This document shows positions 34,770-43,218 of a DNA stretch of 47,916 bases, piece after piece. Both the position numbers and the translations under genes were made by a program. The stretch is taken from NCBI GenBank assembly GCA_934462715.1, contig CAKSIJ010000019.1, positions 1-47,916 on the forward strand. Direction: 5' to 3'. Every line of letters begins with the position of its first letter. The stretch's first letter is position 1. The stretch is from an uncultured Clostridia bacterium. GTDB lineage: Bacteria > Bacillota > Clostridia > UBA1381. The notes beneath the pieces are model-generated. The model was not told the origin of the DNA and made no database searches. It saw only the letters and a list, made by a program, of their open reading frames with translations.

Positions 34770-37142
34770 TTACAGCACGGGTATGTTTACTGTCTGTTTT
34801 TCACAAATCTTTCCTATTGTAGCATAACCGTCAACCGCATAGATTTTAACTGTATAGGTATCTCCCTGAGTTCTTGTATGATTAAAATCGAACGTGTAGT
34901 GCGACTCGCCGAAGCCGTTCGCAATATCTGCCGCTGTAAATGCCGTACTCTTAACCTCAACAAACTTGCCGTTCTTTAACAGTGCCGCAATAACAACTCC
35001 GGTTTGTTTTCCGACCTTGTGGTACGTTCTCAGACTCCCCTTCACCGAAACGGTTGCTGTCCCTGCATTCAGTGTCGGCGTCCGAAGCTCATAATTTTTA
35101 GCCGTCAAAAATCTGATATTGGCGTTTTCCATAACTTTTGCTTTATCAGGATTTTGAATAATAGGATTAATACCCTTTATTTTTATAACGTATTCACCGC
35201 CTTCTCCGATCGACCCGCTCGATATTGAAAAGCCATCACAATCGGTAACGGAATCAGGCAAAACCTCAAAGTCGTCTATTGCTGTCTCCCTGCCTGATTT
35301 TATTTGTGAAATTGTAATATTTTTTTTGTTTATATCATTCGGATTGACGGCACAGCAGAACGAAAAGCTATACTCGTCCTTGTCGTATGGTATATCAACA
35401 TCATTATTGACAATATCGGATTTTTCGAGCTTTGGTGTGACAAAATCACTTATCTCAAATCGGTAAATATAAAACTCAAAAATCAATAACTCATAAACTC
35501 CCATGGCCTCCAGCTTTATATACCGATATTCCTCTGGGGCGAATACAACTTCGGGCATACGCCCATTTTCATTAGCCGTAAGCTCAGCGTCTTGATCGAA
35601 TGTACCAAGTTTTTTCCATGTGCTTTTATCATTTGAACCGAATATTGTTACCTTACCTGTCTTCACTCTAAAATTATATGCAAGCTTTGCTCCGCAAACC
35701 GGAATCGACTCTTTTAAATCAAATATCGCATAAGAGCCCTTACCCTGATTCATTAGATATAAGCCTCTTTCGTCATAGTCGTTACCATTAATCACCACTT
35801 TTTTATTGTTAGAGCTGTTCTGATGCAAGGCAGACGTTTCAATTTCCACAATATCCTCATTATCCTGAAGATATTTTGAATCATATACAATCTGCTTATT
35901 ATAAAAAGTATAAACAATGTCCTCGGTTACAACAGATTCATCAAACGGAATATACCCCTCAACTTTATTAATGTCCTTTGAAACAATCAAAGTATACTCA
36001 TATCCCATTCTCGGAGCCTTAGCCAATTCGATTTTCACTGTTTTTTCACGTTCTCTAAGAGTTATTGTGTAATCCTCATCAACAGTGAGCGGCATTTCTC
36101 CCTTGCGAAGCACAATATTGTTTCTTGCGCTATCAAAACTGATTTTTGAGCTGAAGCTCAGAGTGATTTCTTTTTCGGCAAATATTTCCCCGTCGGTAAT
36201 ACTTGAGTACCTCAGCTCCAACGGTCCCTGACTGTTTTTAAAATTGATCACATTATCCTGTGTTCCGTCAGCAAATTTTATAAAGCCGTCTTTTCCTGAA
36301 TTCAGAGTGTTTTTTACAACCACTTTATAATTTACGTTGTATGCGAGTTCCTCCTTCAAGGTTATATAAACCTTGGTTGCGTCGGCTTCATCAAGGGCAA
36401 TTGTATAGTCGGAGTAATCGCCGCAAACAAGCTTTGTTTCTCCTTTGTAAACCTCGATGTTTTCCTTTGCACTGTCAAGATTTATATTGTTATCAAAATC
36501 AAGCGTTATTTCTCTTTTGGAATAATCTTCATTATCCTTTGGAGTTGTTTCGACAAGATTTAATGATACCTTCAGAAGGGCGTAAACCTCAAGCTCATTT
36601 ATTTTATATACCCCGCCCGGCTTTTCTCCTTCAAGCTTGATATATCTGTACTCCGGGGCATCTGCCGGCTTATCAAAATATTTAGTTTCAACTTTATCGG
36701 TAGCATTTGCAAGACCGGATATATCATCAAATCTTAAAATTTCTGTCCATGTACCTTCCGGGTCTGACGCACCGTACAGGGTATTATATCCCACGGCCGT
36801 CCTGTAGTTGTAATCAAGAGTTGCGCCGCCGATTTTGCAGGTTTCTCCCAAATCATAAACAACATATCCCTTTTCTGTCGGTGCCGCAGCCCCCACATTC
36901 ATAAGTCCTGAGGTTTTGGTATCTCCGTCTGTAATCCTATCAAGGGTAAAGCCCTGAAAATGTTCGCAGGTTTGGCGAATGGGAGATTTTCCCAATACTA
37001 CACTCTTTGTCCATTCATAATCGTAAAATTCGGGAAGCGTTACTCCCGGTATTGCCGCAAAGGATATTACGGGCAGAACAAGTATCATAATAAGCGATGT
37101 TGTCAGTACCATGCTTATACTTCTTTTAATCTGCTCTTTCAT
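34770..37142 (-). CDS. Secreted discoidin protein with Ig-like domains
   Basis: A 790-residue exported protein: signal peptide (SMVLTTSLIMILVLPVIS), discoidin module (about 30-185), two bacterial Ig-like domains of the SbsA/Big type (about 190-290 and 300-410, starting with SLNLVETTPKDNEDYSKREI), a second, diverged discoidin module (about 425-565), another Ig-like domain and a C-terminal module (TGVVIAALLKNGKFVEVKS). No catalytic domain is visible, so it is likely a binding or structural surface protein. I use ATG 37142 because the signal peptide begins there; the open frame extends to 37265. The first 185 residues and the leader closely match the gene at 37683-39245. Confidence 0.8.
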   Translation of the reverse strand: MKEQIKRSISMVLTTSLIMILVLPVISFAAIPGVTLPEFYDYEWTKSVVLGKSPIRQTCEHFQGFTLDRITDGDTKTSGLMNVGAAAPTEKGYVVYDLGETCKIGGATLDYNYRTAVGYNTLYGASDPEGTWTEILRFDDISGLANATDKVETKYFDKPADAPEYRYIKLEGEKPGGVYKINELEVYALLKVSLNLVETTPKDNEDYSKREITLDFDNNINLDSAKENIEVYKGETKLVCGDYSDYTIALDEADATKVYITLKEELAYNVNYKVVVKNTLNSGKDGFIKFADGTQDNVINFKNSQGPLELRYSSITDGEIFAEKEITLSFSSKISFDSARNNIVLRKGEMPLTVDEDYTITLREREKTVKIELAKAPRMGYEYTLIVSKDINKVEGYIPFDESVVTEDIVYTFYNKQIVYDSKYLQDNEDIVEIETSALHQNSSNNKKVVINGNDYDERGLYLMNQGKGSYAIFDLKESIPVCGAKLAYNFRVKTGKVTIFGSNDKSTWKKLGTFDQDAELTANENGRMPEVVFAPEEYRYIKLEAMGVYELLIFEFYIYRFEISDFVTPKLEKSDIVNNDVDIPYDKDEYSFSFCCAVNPNDINKKNITISQIKSGRETAIDDFEVLPDSVTDCDGFSISSGSIGEGGEYVIKIKGINPIIQNPDKAKVMENANIRFLTAKNYELRTPTLNAGTATVSVKGSLRTYHKVGKQTGVVIAALLKNGKFVEVKSTAFTAADIANGFGESHYTFDFNHTRTQGDTYTVKIYAVDGYATIGKICEKQTVNIPVL

Positions 37143-37162
37143 AGTTATGACCATTCCTTTCC

Positions 37163-37176
37163 GTGCCGTAAGGCAC
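37163..37176 (-). promoter_or_regulatory. Leader hairpin next to the ribosome site
   Basis: GTGCC and GGCAC form a 5-bp stem with a 4-nt loop. It sits 2 nt upstream of the AAAGGAA ribosome-binding sequence on the minus strand. The same stem with a different loop occurs at 39266-39279 in the paralogous leader. Confidence 0.4.
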
Positions 37177-37682
37177 AAAACCAAGTTTGAAAGAAAATTG
37201 TCCGGGTTGCTGCCCTGCAACGATACTGCTTGCTGCAGGGCAGCGAAACGTACAATTTTATTCAAGCTTGTTTCTCCATTTATTTAAGTGTATTCAGCAC
37301 AAAAACTCAATAAGCTCATTAGCTTTTCCTTTTTTAAAGCATCGGGCAAGCAAACGCATTTATGTACATCAACTGCTCTTACTCTTCGCAGAATAAGACA
37401 TTTTTCAAATATGTTTTATGCTAAATCAGACGCTTTGAAGAAAGGACAGAAATAATACTTACTAACAAGAGCAATCGGCAAATTTATTTGCAAAAACTGC
37501 GGTCTTGCGGCTGTTCTTACCGTAGAGCCGCAGTTTTTGCACAACTCGCGTCAATAACATATCAGCGGGACATGACTTATGTGCCATTACTCATTAAAAA
37601 GTATGTTATTTTCTTTCTCTTTCAAAGCCGCGTATCAATAATAATTAAATCCGAGCACTGCGTGAATCTCAGTCGTCAGCTT
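37177..37682 (-). other. Non-coding stretch with two strong hairpins
   Basis: No coding frame was found here. An 11-bp perfect stem (GCTGCCCTGCA at 37209-37219 with TGCAGGGCAGC at 37234-37244) lies close to the downstream gene, and the hairpin pair at 37489-37541 lies nearer the upstream gene. It looks like a transcribed regulatory spacer between two secreted-protein genes. Confidence 0.5.
37489..37541 (-). terminator. Terminator or attenuator with an alternative inner stem
   Basis: TGCAAAAACTGCGG (37489-37502) and CCGCAGTTTTTGCA (37528-37541) form a perfect 14-bp stem in which an A-tract precedes and a U-tract follows the GC part, the layout of a bidirectional intrinsic terminator. Inside the 25-nt loop, GCGGCT (37507-37512) can instead pair with AGCCGC (37526-37531), which uses part of one arm of the outer stem. 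The two stems exclude each other. It lies about 140 nt after the stop at 37683. Confidence 0.5.
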
Positions 37683-39245
37683 CTATTCAAGCGACGTAAC
37701 GGAAATGCTCTCGGCATTGATAAACGGTTTTAGTCCTGTTTCTCCGCCAAACACAAATGCTTTAACTGTCTGTCCTTCGGTTGCTTCCATAACATCTGCG
37801 GCAGCTGTTACATAGTTGCCGTCAAACGTGATATCCGCATTATCAGCCTCTAAAAGCTTGCCTGTTGCGGCATCATAGAGGGCAATATACAGCTTGCAGG
37901 TATTGTCGATTCCCGTATCTGCCGCACTTGCCTGCAACCCGAATACGGTTTTATTGTCAATGTTCTTAAAGCCCGCTATTTTGTCAGCCTTTTTAAATAT
38001 AAGCTTTTCGTAGTTGCCGGTACCGGCATAGGGGAATCTAATTGTTACATCATGGATTCCGTTCAAACCAATATTTGCGCTGCTGTTATTTTGTCCGTAA
38101 GTATACCAATCATTGGTATTGGCAGCTACACCCTCCGAAGCCTTAATTCCATCTATCAATATTTCGTACGGTTTTCCGGAAAAGTCTCCTTTTACTCCAA
38201 GATACGTTTCAACACATACAGGATTTTTAACATTGCCAAAGTCAACAGCCTTATAAGTCACATAACTGTTTCCTTCGAGATTAACATAAGATGAATGGCC
38301 GGCGTTATAAGTCATCCCCGAAACTGTTCCGCGCACGGGCACTTTCAATTCCGTTTCATACGCGTTTATAATTTCAGAAGCCCTGAAAAATTCGACATCA
38401 ACCGAAACATCTTCCGTTGCTTCAATTATTACTTTAACTGTCTTTACCGCCTTTTTAAAGTTATCAATCGAAAGGTTAACATAAGCTACGGGTGAAGCGT
38501 CCTTCAGTGAAGCGCTTGCATATTTTACCCCATCAACCTCGAATGCAACACTGCCGGAAACCGACGACGCTGTTCTGTACGAAACCAGTGCGGGATTTTC
38601 ATCAAACTTTAATGTTAGAGAATCATTCTCTGCCGTAAAAGTATAGGCATCGCCAAATGCCGGGCTCGATACCTTCTGAAGGGCGTAAACCTCAAGCTCA
38701 TTTATTTTATATACCCCTCCCGGCTTTTCGCCTTCAAGCTTGATATATCTGTACTCCGGGGCATCTGCCGGCTTATCAAGATATTTGGTTTCGACTTTGT
38801 CGGTAACGTTTGCAAGACCGGATATATCATCAAATCTTAAAATTTCTGTCCACGGCCCTTCCGGACTTGATGCACCGTACAGGGTATTATATCCCACAGC
38901 TGTCCTGTAGCTGTAATCAAGAGTTGCGCCGCCGATTTTGCAGGTTTCTCCCAAATCATAAACAACATATCCCTTTTCTGTCGGTGCCGCAGCCCCCACA
39001 TTCATAAGTCCTGAGGTTTTGGTATCTCCGTCTGTAATCCTATCAAGGGTAAAGCCCTGAAAATGTTCGCAGGTTTGGCGAATGGGAGATTTTCCCAATA
39101 CTACACTCTTTGTCCATTCATAATCGTAAAATTCGGGAAGCGTTACTCCCGGTATTGCCGCAAAGGATATTACGGGCAGAACAAGTATCATAATAAGCGA
39201 TATTGTCAGCATTGTGCTTATAGCTTTTTTCATCTGATTTTTCAT
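37683..39245 (-). CDS. Secreted discoidin plus carbohydrate-binding protein
   Basis: A 520-residue exported protein. After a signal peptide (AISTMLTISLIMILVLPVIS) comes one discoidin module (about 30-185), then a beta-rich stretch and a CBM6-like segment (about 300-425, ending GNYEKLIFKKADK). The C-terminal Ig-like module contains YIALYDAATGKLLEADNADI. There is no catalytic domain, so it is probably a glycan-binding surface protein. ATG 39245 is chosen because the signal peptide starts there and an AAAGGAA site lies upstream; the open frame reaches 39287. Its discoidin module is a mosaic: the first part matches the paralog at 34770-37142 and the later part matches the one at 29895-34466. It is the first secreted gene after the transporter. 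Confidence 0.8.
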   Translation of the reverse strand: MKNQMKKAISTMLTISLIMILVLPVISFAAIPGVTLPEFYDYEWTKSVVLGKSPIRQTCEHFQGFTLDRITDGDTKTSGLMNVGAAAPTEKGYVVYDLGETCKIGGATLDYSYRTAVGYNTLYGASSPEGPWTEILRFDDISGLANVTDKVETKYLDKPADAPEYRYIKLEGEKPGGVYKINELEVYALQKVSSPAFGDAYTFTAENDSLTLKFDENPALVSYRTASSVSGSVAFEVDGVKYASASLKDASPVAYVNLSIDNFKKAVKTVKVIIEATEDVSVDVEFFRASEIINAYETELKVPVRGTVSGMTYNAGHSSYVNLEGNSYVTYKAVDFGNVKNPVCVETYLGVKGDFSGKPYEILIDGIKASEGVAANTNDWYTYGQNNSSANIGLNGIHDVTIRFPYAGTGNYEKLIFKKADKIAGFKNIDNKTVFGLQASAADTGIDNTCKLYIALYDAATGKLLEADNADITFDGNYVTAAADVMEATEGQTVKAFVFGGETGLKPFINAESISVTSLE

Positions 39246-39265
39246 AGACATGACCATTCCTTTCC

Positions 39266-39279
39266 GTGCCGCATGGCAC
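39266..39279 (-). promoter_or_regulatory. Leader hairpin next to the ribosome site, second copy
   Basis: GTGCC (39266-39270) and GGCAC (39275-39279) with loop GCAT, at the same distance from the start codon as the hairpin at 37163-37176 (offset 2103 bp). Further upstream at 39317-39339 lies a 10-bp hairpin with two G-U pairs that is not shared. Confidence 0.4.
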
Positions 39280-39461
39280 AAAACCAAGTTTAAAATAAAA
39301 ATGTTCGGATTATCGCCTTGCGGCGGTCGCTGCCGTAAGACAGTATCGTGCCGAGCAAAAAGCGGTAAAACGGGTAATTTTACTCAAACTTATTTCTCTG
39401 TTTTTTACCAATTTTTACAATTTGCAAAATTGCCGGTCTTTTCCGGTTCTCACGTTGATTG

Positions 39462-40928
39462 CTATTTGCCGTTTGCCGCCAAAAACTCAGCAATCTGCTT
39501 TTCATACTCTTCAACAATCTTATCCGAGCCGGCAGCCTTAATTTTTTTGATAAAATCGTCATAGTAAGTTGCCGGATCGGCCGCACCGACATTTACGAAA
39601 GAATGTGCGCTGATAACCGTTTCAAGCTGAGAAAGCTCGGTTCTTATGCTCTTTGTATCAATATAAAATCCGCAAAACGGTGAAATGGCGGCAGAATCGT
39701 TATATTCTTTCGTCTGTTCCCAAACATCAGGATCATTTCCGTCCTGTACATATTCGTTAAACTGATTTCCGAACACCCATGCTCTGCTGTTGAGAAAGTA
39801 ATTGCTTGATGTTGCGTCACCTATGTACTTAAAGGTGTTTTCACCTGTCTTTTCATAGTGAACGCCCTCTATGCCGAGCGTCAGCGTATTGAAATATTCC
39901 TTGTCTGTGTTTACCAGCTCAATTGCCTTTATTGCAAGCTCGGGATTGTCGCTCGTTCTGCTGATAACCGTAAGCGCCGCACAATCCGTAATTGTGGGTT
40001 TCTCAATCATCTGACAAATATTATCTATGCCGCGTGCCTTGAAGATTGTTTCTATACCTGGCTTCCAAACATCAAATGACACAGCATACACTTCGTTCGG
40101 GTCACCCTCTGCGCTCAGGATATCAGATCTGATATATCCCTTTTGGTACCACTCATAAAGTCTTTCAACACCCTTTTTGTATTCGGGAGCTTCCCACATG
40201 ATAGTACCCTTCCAATTACCGCTGTCATCCTGTTTAAACAGGATATTATCACACTTAACATACTCATCGGCATATCCGAATACAAGCGGCATTATCGATT
40301 CTCTTAGCGGAGCTAAAGCATATGCGTGATTTGTTCCCTTTTGTGCCAAATATTTCTTGACCTCCTCCAAGTAAGGCTCAACGTCATCCAGTTTTTTCCA
40401 TTCACGCGGATTGAAGCCGTCAATTTCCTTTAGGAAGTCATTATATACATTTACGCACCGTGCTTTCGCAAGAACCTGATAGTTGGGGACCCCATAAATC
40501 TTTCCTTTTACCTTACATAGATTCCACGCATATTCCGGCAGCGAGGACTTCAGCGCGGGCGTTTTTTCCAAAAGCTCATCAAGAGCGATAACGGCTCCTT
40601 TTGTGGCGGCATTGTTTAAGGGGTTGTTGAAACCGGCAAACGCAAGGTCGAATTTTTTTGAAGTAGCCATAAAAGTATTCATCTTCTCTTTGTAAGCTCC
40701 GACGTCAATCCATTGGATGTGGATTTTTGCACCGATTTTTGCAGTCGAAATTTCGTTAAGTTTTTCTTCTACAAGTGCCGAATCCTTCGGTTCCTTTGTC
40801 GGCACAAGCCAAGTAAGCGTCGGAACATCTCCGTCTGAAGATGCCTTTTCATTTTTTTTGCATCCCGCAAGACCTGTCAGCATTGATGCGCTAAGCACCA
40901 ACGTTATGATTTTGTTAATCTTCTTCAT
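39462..40928 (-). CDS. Sugar ABC transporter substrate-binding lipoprotein
   Basis: A 488-residue lipoprotein that would capture oligosaccharides outside the membrane. The signal peptide ends in the lipobox LAGC with Cys23 as the lipidated residue. The body is a family-1 extracellular solute-binding protein of the long type that pairs with LplB/LplC permeases; the segments TLTWLVPTKEPKDSALVEEK and KFDLAFAGFNNPLNNAATKG are typical of the N-lobe. It lies 63 bp after the second permease gene with its own AAAGGAAG site. Given the surrounding genes, a rhamnogalacturonan-derived or galacturonate-containing oligosaccharide is the likely ligand (inference). No ATPase gene accompanies it. Confidence 0.92.
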   Translation of the reverse strand: MKKINKIITLVLSASMLTGLAGCKKNEKASSDGDVPTLTWLVPTKEPKDSALVEEKLNEISTAKIGAKIHIQWIDVGAYKEKMNTFMATSKKFDLAFAGFNNPLNNAATKGAVIALDELLEKTPALKSSLPEYAWNLCKVKGKIYGVPNYQVLAKARCVNVYNDFLKEIDGFNPREWKKLDDVEPYLEEVKKYLAQKGTNHAYALAPLRESIMPLVFGYADEYVKCDNILFKQDDSGNWKGTIMWEAPEYKKGVERLYEWYQKGYIRSDILSAEGDPNEVYAVSFDVWKPGIETIFKARGIDNICQMIEKPTITDCAALTVISRTSDNPELAIKAIELVNTDKEYFNTLTLGIEGVHYEKTGENTFKYIGDATSSNYFLNSRAWVFGNQFNEYVQDGNDPDVWEQTKEYNDSAAISPFCGFYIDTKSIRTELSQLETVISAHSFVNVGAADPATYYDDFIKKIKAAGSDKIVEEYEKQIAEFLAANGK

Positions 40929-40991
40929 AGTGGTTTCTTCCTTTCTTTTTTGTTCTTTATTTTTTCAATAAATTCATCTGACCAAATCACA

Positions 40992-41891
40992 TCACCCTTT
41001 CACTGAACCAACTGTCATACCCTTTGTAAAGTATTTCTGGAAGAACGGGAATATAAAAAGTGCCGGACCTGCAACCAAAACCGCCATTGCCATACGCACG
41101 CTCTCTCCGGGAATTTCTCCGTCATCCAACAAAAAGGCAGAACCGCTTTCCTTTAAAAGCTGAAGATCAAGAATTATTCTCTGCATCAAATATTGAAGGC
41201 TCGTCAGCTTGTCATTATCTATATAAAGCATACAGGTATACCAATCGTTCCACTTGGTAAGAAATATAAACAGTGCAACGGTTGCCAAAATCGGCTTTGA
41301 CAGCGGCATAATAAATTGCGTATAAATTCTAAATTCATTCGCACCGTCCATGTATGCCGATTCGATAATTTCCTTGGGAATACCCTGAAAGGAGGTTCTC
41401 ATCATAAAAACATACCACGGATTGATAAGGCTTGGGATTACATATACCCAAATCGTATTATCAAGATGCAGATACTGTGTGATTAATATGTAGCTCGGTA
41501 CAAGACCGCCGCTGAATAACATGGTAAAGTAAAAAAAGAACGAGACGGCCTGTCTGCCCGGCGTAACTTCCCTTGACAAAGGGTACGCCGCAAGCGACAT
41601 GCATATTACCGAAAGCACCATTGACAACATTGAAAACAAGAAGGTTACTCCATACGCTCTCAAAAGCACCTCCGCACGCAAGAATACATATCTATATGCG
41701 CTTATATCAAACTCCCGAACAATAAATCTGTAGCCGTATTCAACAATGGAATCTTCACTCGACACCGACACCGCTACCATCAAAATGAGCGGAGCAATAA
41801 ATATTATGCAAAGGAGTATCATGACAATATGATAAATAATCTGTAATCCTTTTTCATCTCTTCCCGTAAACAAGCTTTTTATTTTTTTCAT
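40992..41891 (-). CDS. Sugar ABC transporter permease, LplC/MalG type
   Basis: A 299-residue inner-membrane protein with about six transmembrane segments. The cytoplasmic EAA loop that contacts the ATPase is ESAYMDGANEFRIYTQFIMP in the C-terminal half, the usual position for binding-protein-dependent sugar permeases. It belongs to the CUT1 group. It forms the translocation channel with the permease encoded just upstream (18 bp gap) and receives substrate from the lipoprotein encoded next. GAGGAG lies upstream of the start. Confidence 0.94.
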   Translation of the reverse strand: MKKIKSLFTGRDEKGLQIIYHIVMILLCIIFIAPLILMVAVSVSSEDSIVEYGYRFIVREFDISAYRYVFLRAEVLLRAYGVTFLFSMLSMVLSVICMSLAAYPLSREVTPGRQAVSFFFYFTMLFSGGLVPSYILITQYLHLDNTIWVYVIPSLINPWYVFMMRTSFQGIPKEIIESAYMDGANEFRIYTQFIMPLSKPILATVALFIFLTKWNDWYTCMLYIDNDKLTSLQYLMQRIILDLQLLKESGSAFLLDDGEIPGESVRMAMAVLVAGPALFIFPFFQKYFTKGMTVGSVKG

Positions 41892-41909
41892 TACCTAATC
41901 TCTCCTCAA

Positions 41910-42863
41910 TTAAAACAGCGAAAGTGAGCTATCAATTTTCTTTGTAACTACATTTGTAATCACAACCATTACAAATCCCACAATTGACTGCAACAAGCCC
42001 ATCGCAGATGAAGTAGACATATCGCCGATAACCCGCATTGTTCTGTATATGTATGTGTCAATAACATCAGTAGTTTCGTAAAGTCCGCCAATGTCACGCG
42101 TTACCTGATAAAAAAGACCGAAGTCTGCACGGAAAATACTCCCTATCTTCATTATGAACAGAATAACGATAACAGGTACAAGCTGTGGAATTGTAACATG
42201 AAGCGTCTGCTTCCACTTTCCCGCACCGTCAATTGCGGCAGCTTCGTAAAGCGATGCGTCAATTCCCATCATCGTTGCATAATACAGCACACAATCCATC
42301 CCGACATGCTTCCAGACGCTGATAAATATCAAAAGCGGAGGCCACACGTACGGCTCGGCATACCAGTCAACGACAGGCAGCCCCATCGCAGACAGGACAT
42401 GATTGACATAACCGTTTGTCGGCTGCAAGAACGCATATGCAATATACCCTACAACAACCCATGAGAGAAAGTGCGGCATAATCGCTATGGTTTCATAAAT
42501 TTTAACCGCAGTTCTGCTCTTTATTTCATAAAGTAAAATAGCAAGCGCAATTGCGGCTATCATGCCCATTGAGATAAATCCCATATTCATAACAAGTGTG
42601 TTTTTCGTAATTCTCCAGAAATCATTCGTCTTGAAAAAATAGATAAAGTTATCAAGACCGACCCATTCACTTCCCAAAATTCCCAAGTCATATCTGTAAT
42701 CCTTAAATGCGATTATGATACCGAACATCGGCAAGTAAGAAAATATGAAAACCAGCGTAACGGGAATAATAAGCATTATCCAAAGCTGAATTTTGTTTGA
42801 TGATGTTATTTTTTTCTTTTTCACTGTCATCATATTCTCATTTATCACCTTTTGCTTCATCAT
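41910..42863 (-). CDS. Sugar ABC transporter permease, LplB type
   Basis: A 317-residue membrane protein with about six transmembrane helices, the partner of the following permease. The EAA loop is EAAAIDGAGKWKQTLHVTIP. The early segment PVTLVFIFSYLPMFGIIIAF is typical of LplB-like proteins, which import pectin- or mannan-type oligosaccharides. ATG 42863 has GGAG 8 nt upstream; a GTG at 42872 is in frame but overlaps that site. It is the first gene of the importer operon, 36 nt downstream of a strong promoter. The usual partner ATPase is a shared MsmX-type protein encoded elsewhere (established for this class). Confidence 0.94.
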   Translation of the reverse strand: MMKQKVINENMMTVKKKKITSSNKIQLWIMLIIPVTLVFIFSYLPMFGIIIAFKDYRYDLGILGSEWVGLDNFIYFFKTNDFWRITKNTLVMNMGFISMGMIAAIALAILLYEIKSRTAVKIYETIAIMPHFLSWVVVGYIAYAFLQPTNGYVNHVLSAMGLPVVDWYAEPYVWPPLLIFISVWKHVGMDCVLYYATMMGIDASLYEAAAIDGAGKWKQTLHVTIPQLVPVIVILFIMKIGSIFRADFGLFYQVTRDIGGLYETTDVIDTYIYRTMRVIGDMSTSSAMGLLQSIVGFVMVVITNVVTKKIDSSLSLF

Positions 42864-42898
42864 TAACTCCACTCCGTTTATGCAATTTGTATATATTA

Positions 42899-42927
42899 AT
42901 TATAAATCAATGTGCTTTTTCAGTCAA
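42899..42927 (-). promoter_or_regulatory. Sigma-A-type promoter of the importer operon
   Basis: On the minus strand, TTGACT (42927-42922) and TATAAT (42904-42899) are separated by exactly 17 bp. This is one mismatch from the ideal promoter. Transcription would start near 42892 and read the permeases, the lipoprotein and perhaps the secreted proteins beyond. Confidence 0.8.
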
Positions 42928-42934
42928 TTCTCTA

Positions 42935-42948
42935 TGAAACGTTTTTCA
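42935..42948 (-). promoter_or_regulatory. Operator-like palindrome above the importer promoter
   Basis: TGAAACGTTTTTCA has perfect TGAAA/TTTCA arms around a 4-nt centre with CG. It lies 7 bp upstream of the -35 box. The arms match those of CcpA cre sites and LacI-family operators, but the centre is not canonical, so the bound protein is uncertain. Confidence 0.35.
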
Positions 42949-43110
42949 TGAGTTTTGACTTCTCTATTTTTAGATTTTTGGTTTTTTATCGTTCCCCGGA
43001 CGTGTTTTTTCACTTGCCTGAATTACATTGAAGGTAAATTCAGAGAGAAATGCGGAATGTAAAAGTATAATACAGCATCTTTAAAATATATAGAATAAGA
43101 TAATCAAAAG

Positions 43111-43155
43111 CAAACAAAAAGGACTGAATCCTCTTTAAATTCCGGATTCAGTCCT
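43111..43155 (-). terminator. Intrinsic terminator of the two-component operon
   Basis: AGGACTGAATCC (43120-43131) and GGATTCAGTCCT (43144-43155) form a perfect 12-bp stem with a 12-nt loop. On the minus strand it is followed by TTTTTGTTTGCTTTTG. It lies about 65 nt after the kinase stop at 43219 and separates that operon from the importer promoter. Confidence 0.88.
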
Positions 43156-43218
43156 CGGTTGTCTTATAATTCTCAATTGTTTTTTATTGTGTTTTATACA
43201 GAACCGCACAAATATAAT

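Noticed and set aside
39429..39461. CCGG / CCGG hairpin after the lipoprotein gene as a terminator
   Set aside because: The stem is only four bp and the tail is mixed A/T, so read-through into the discoidin gene is more likely.
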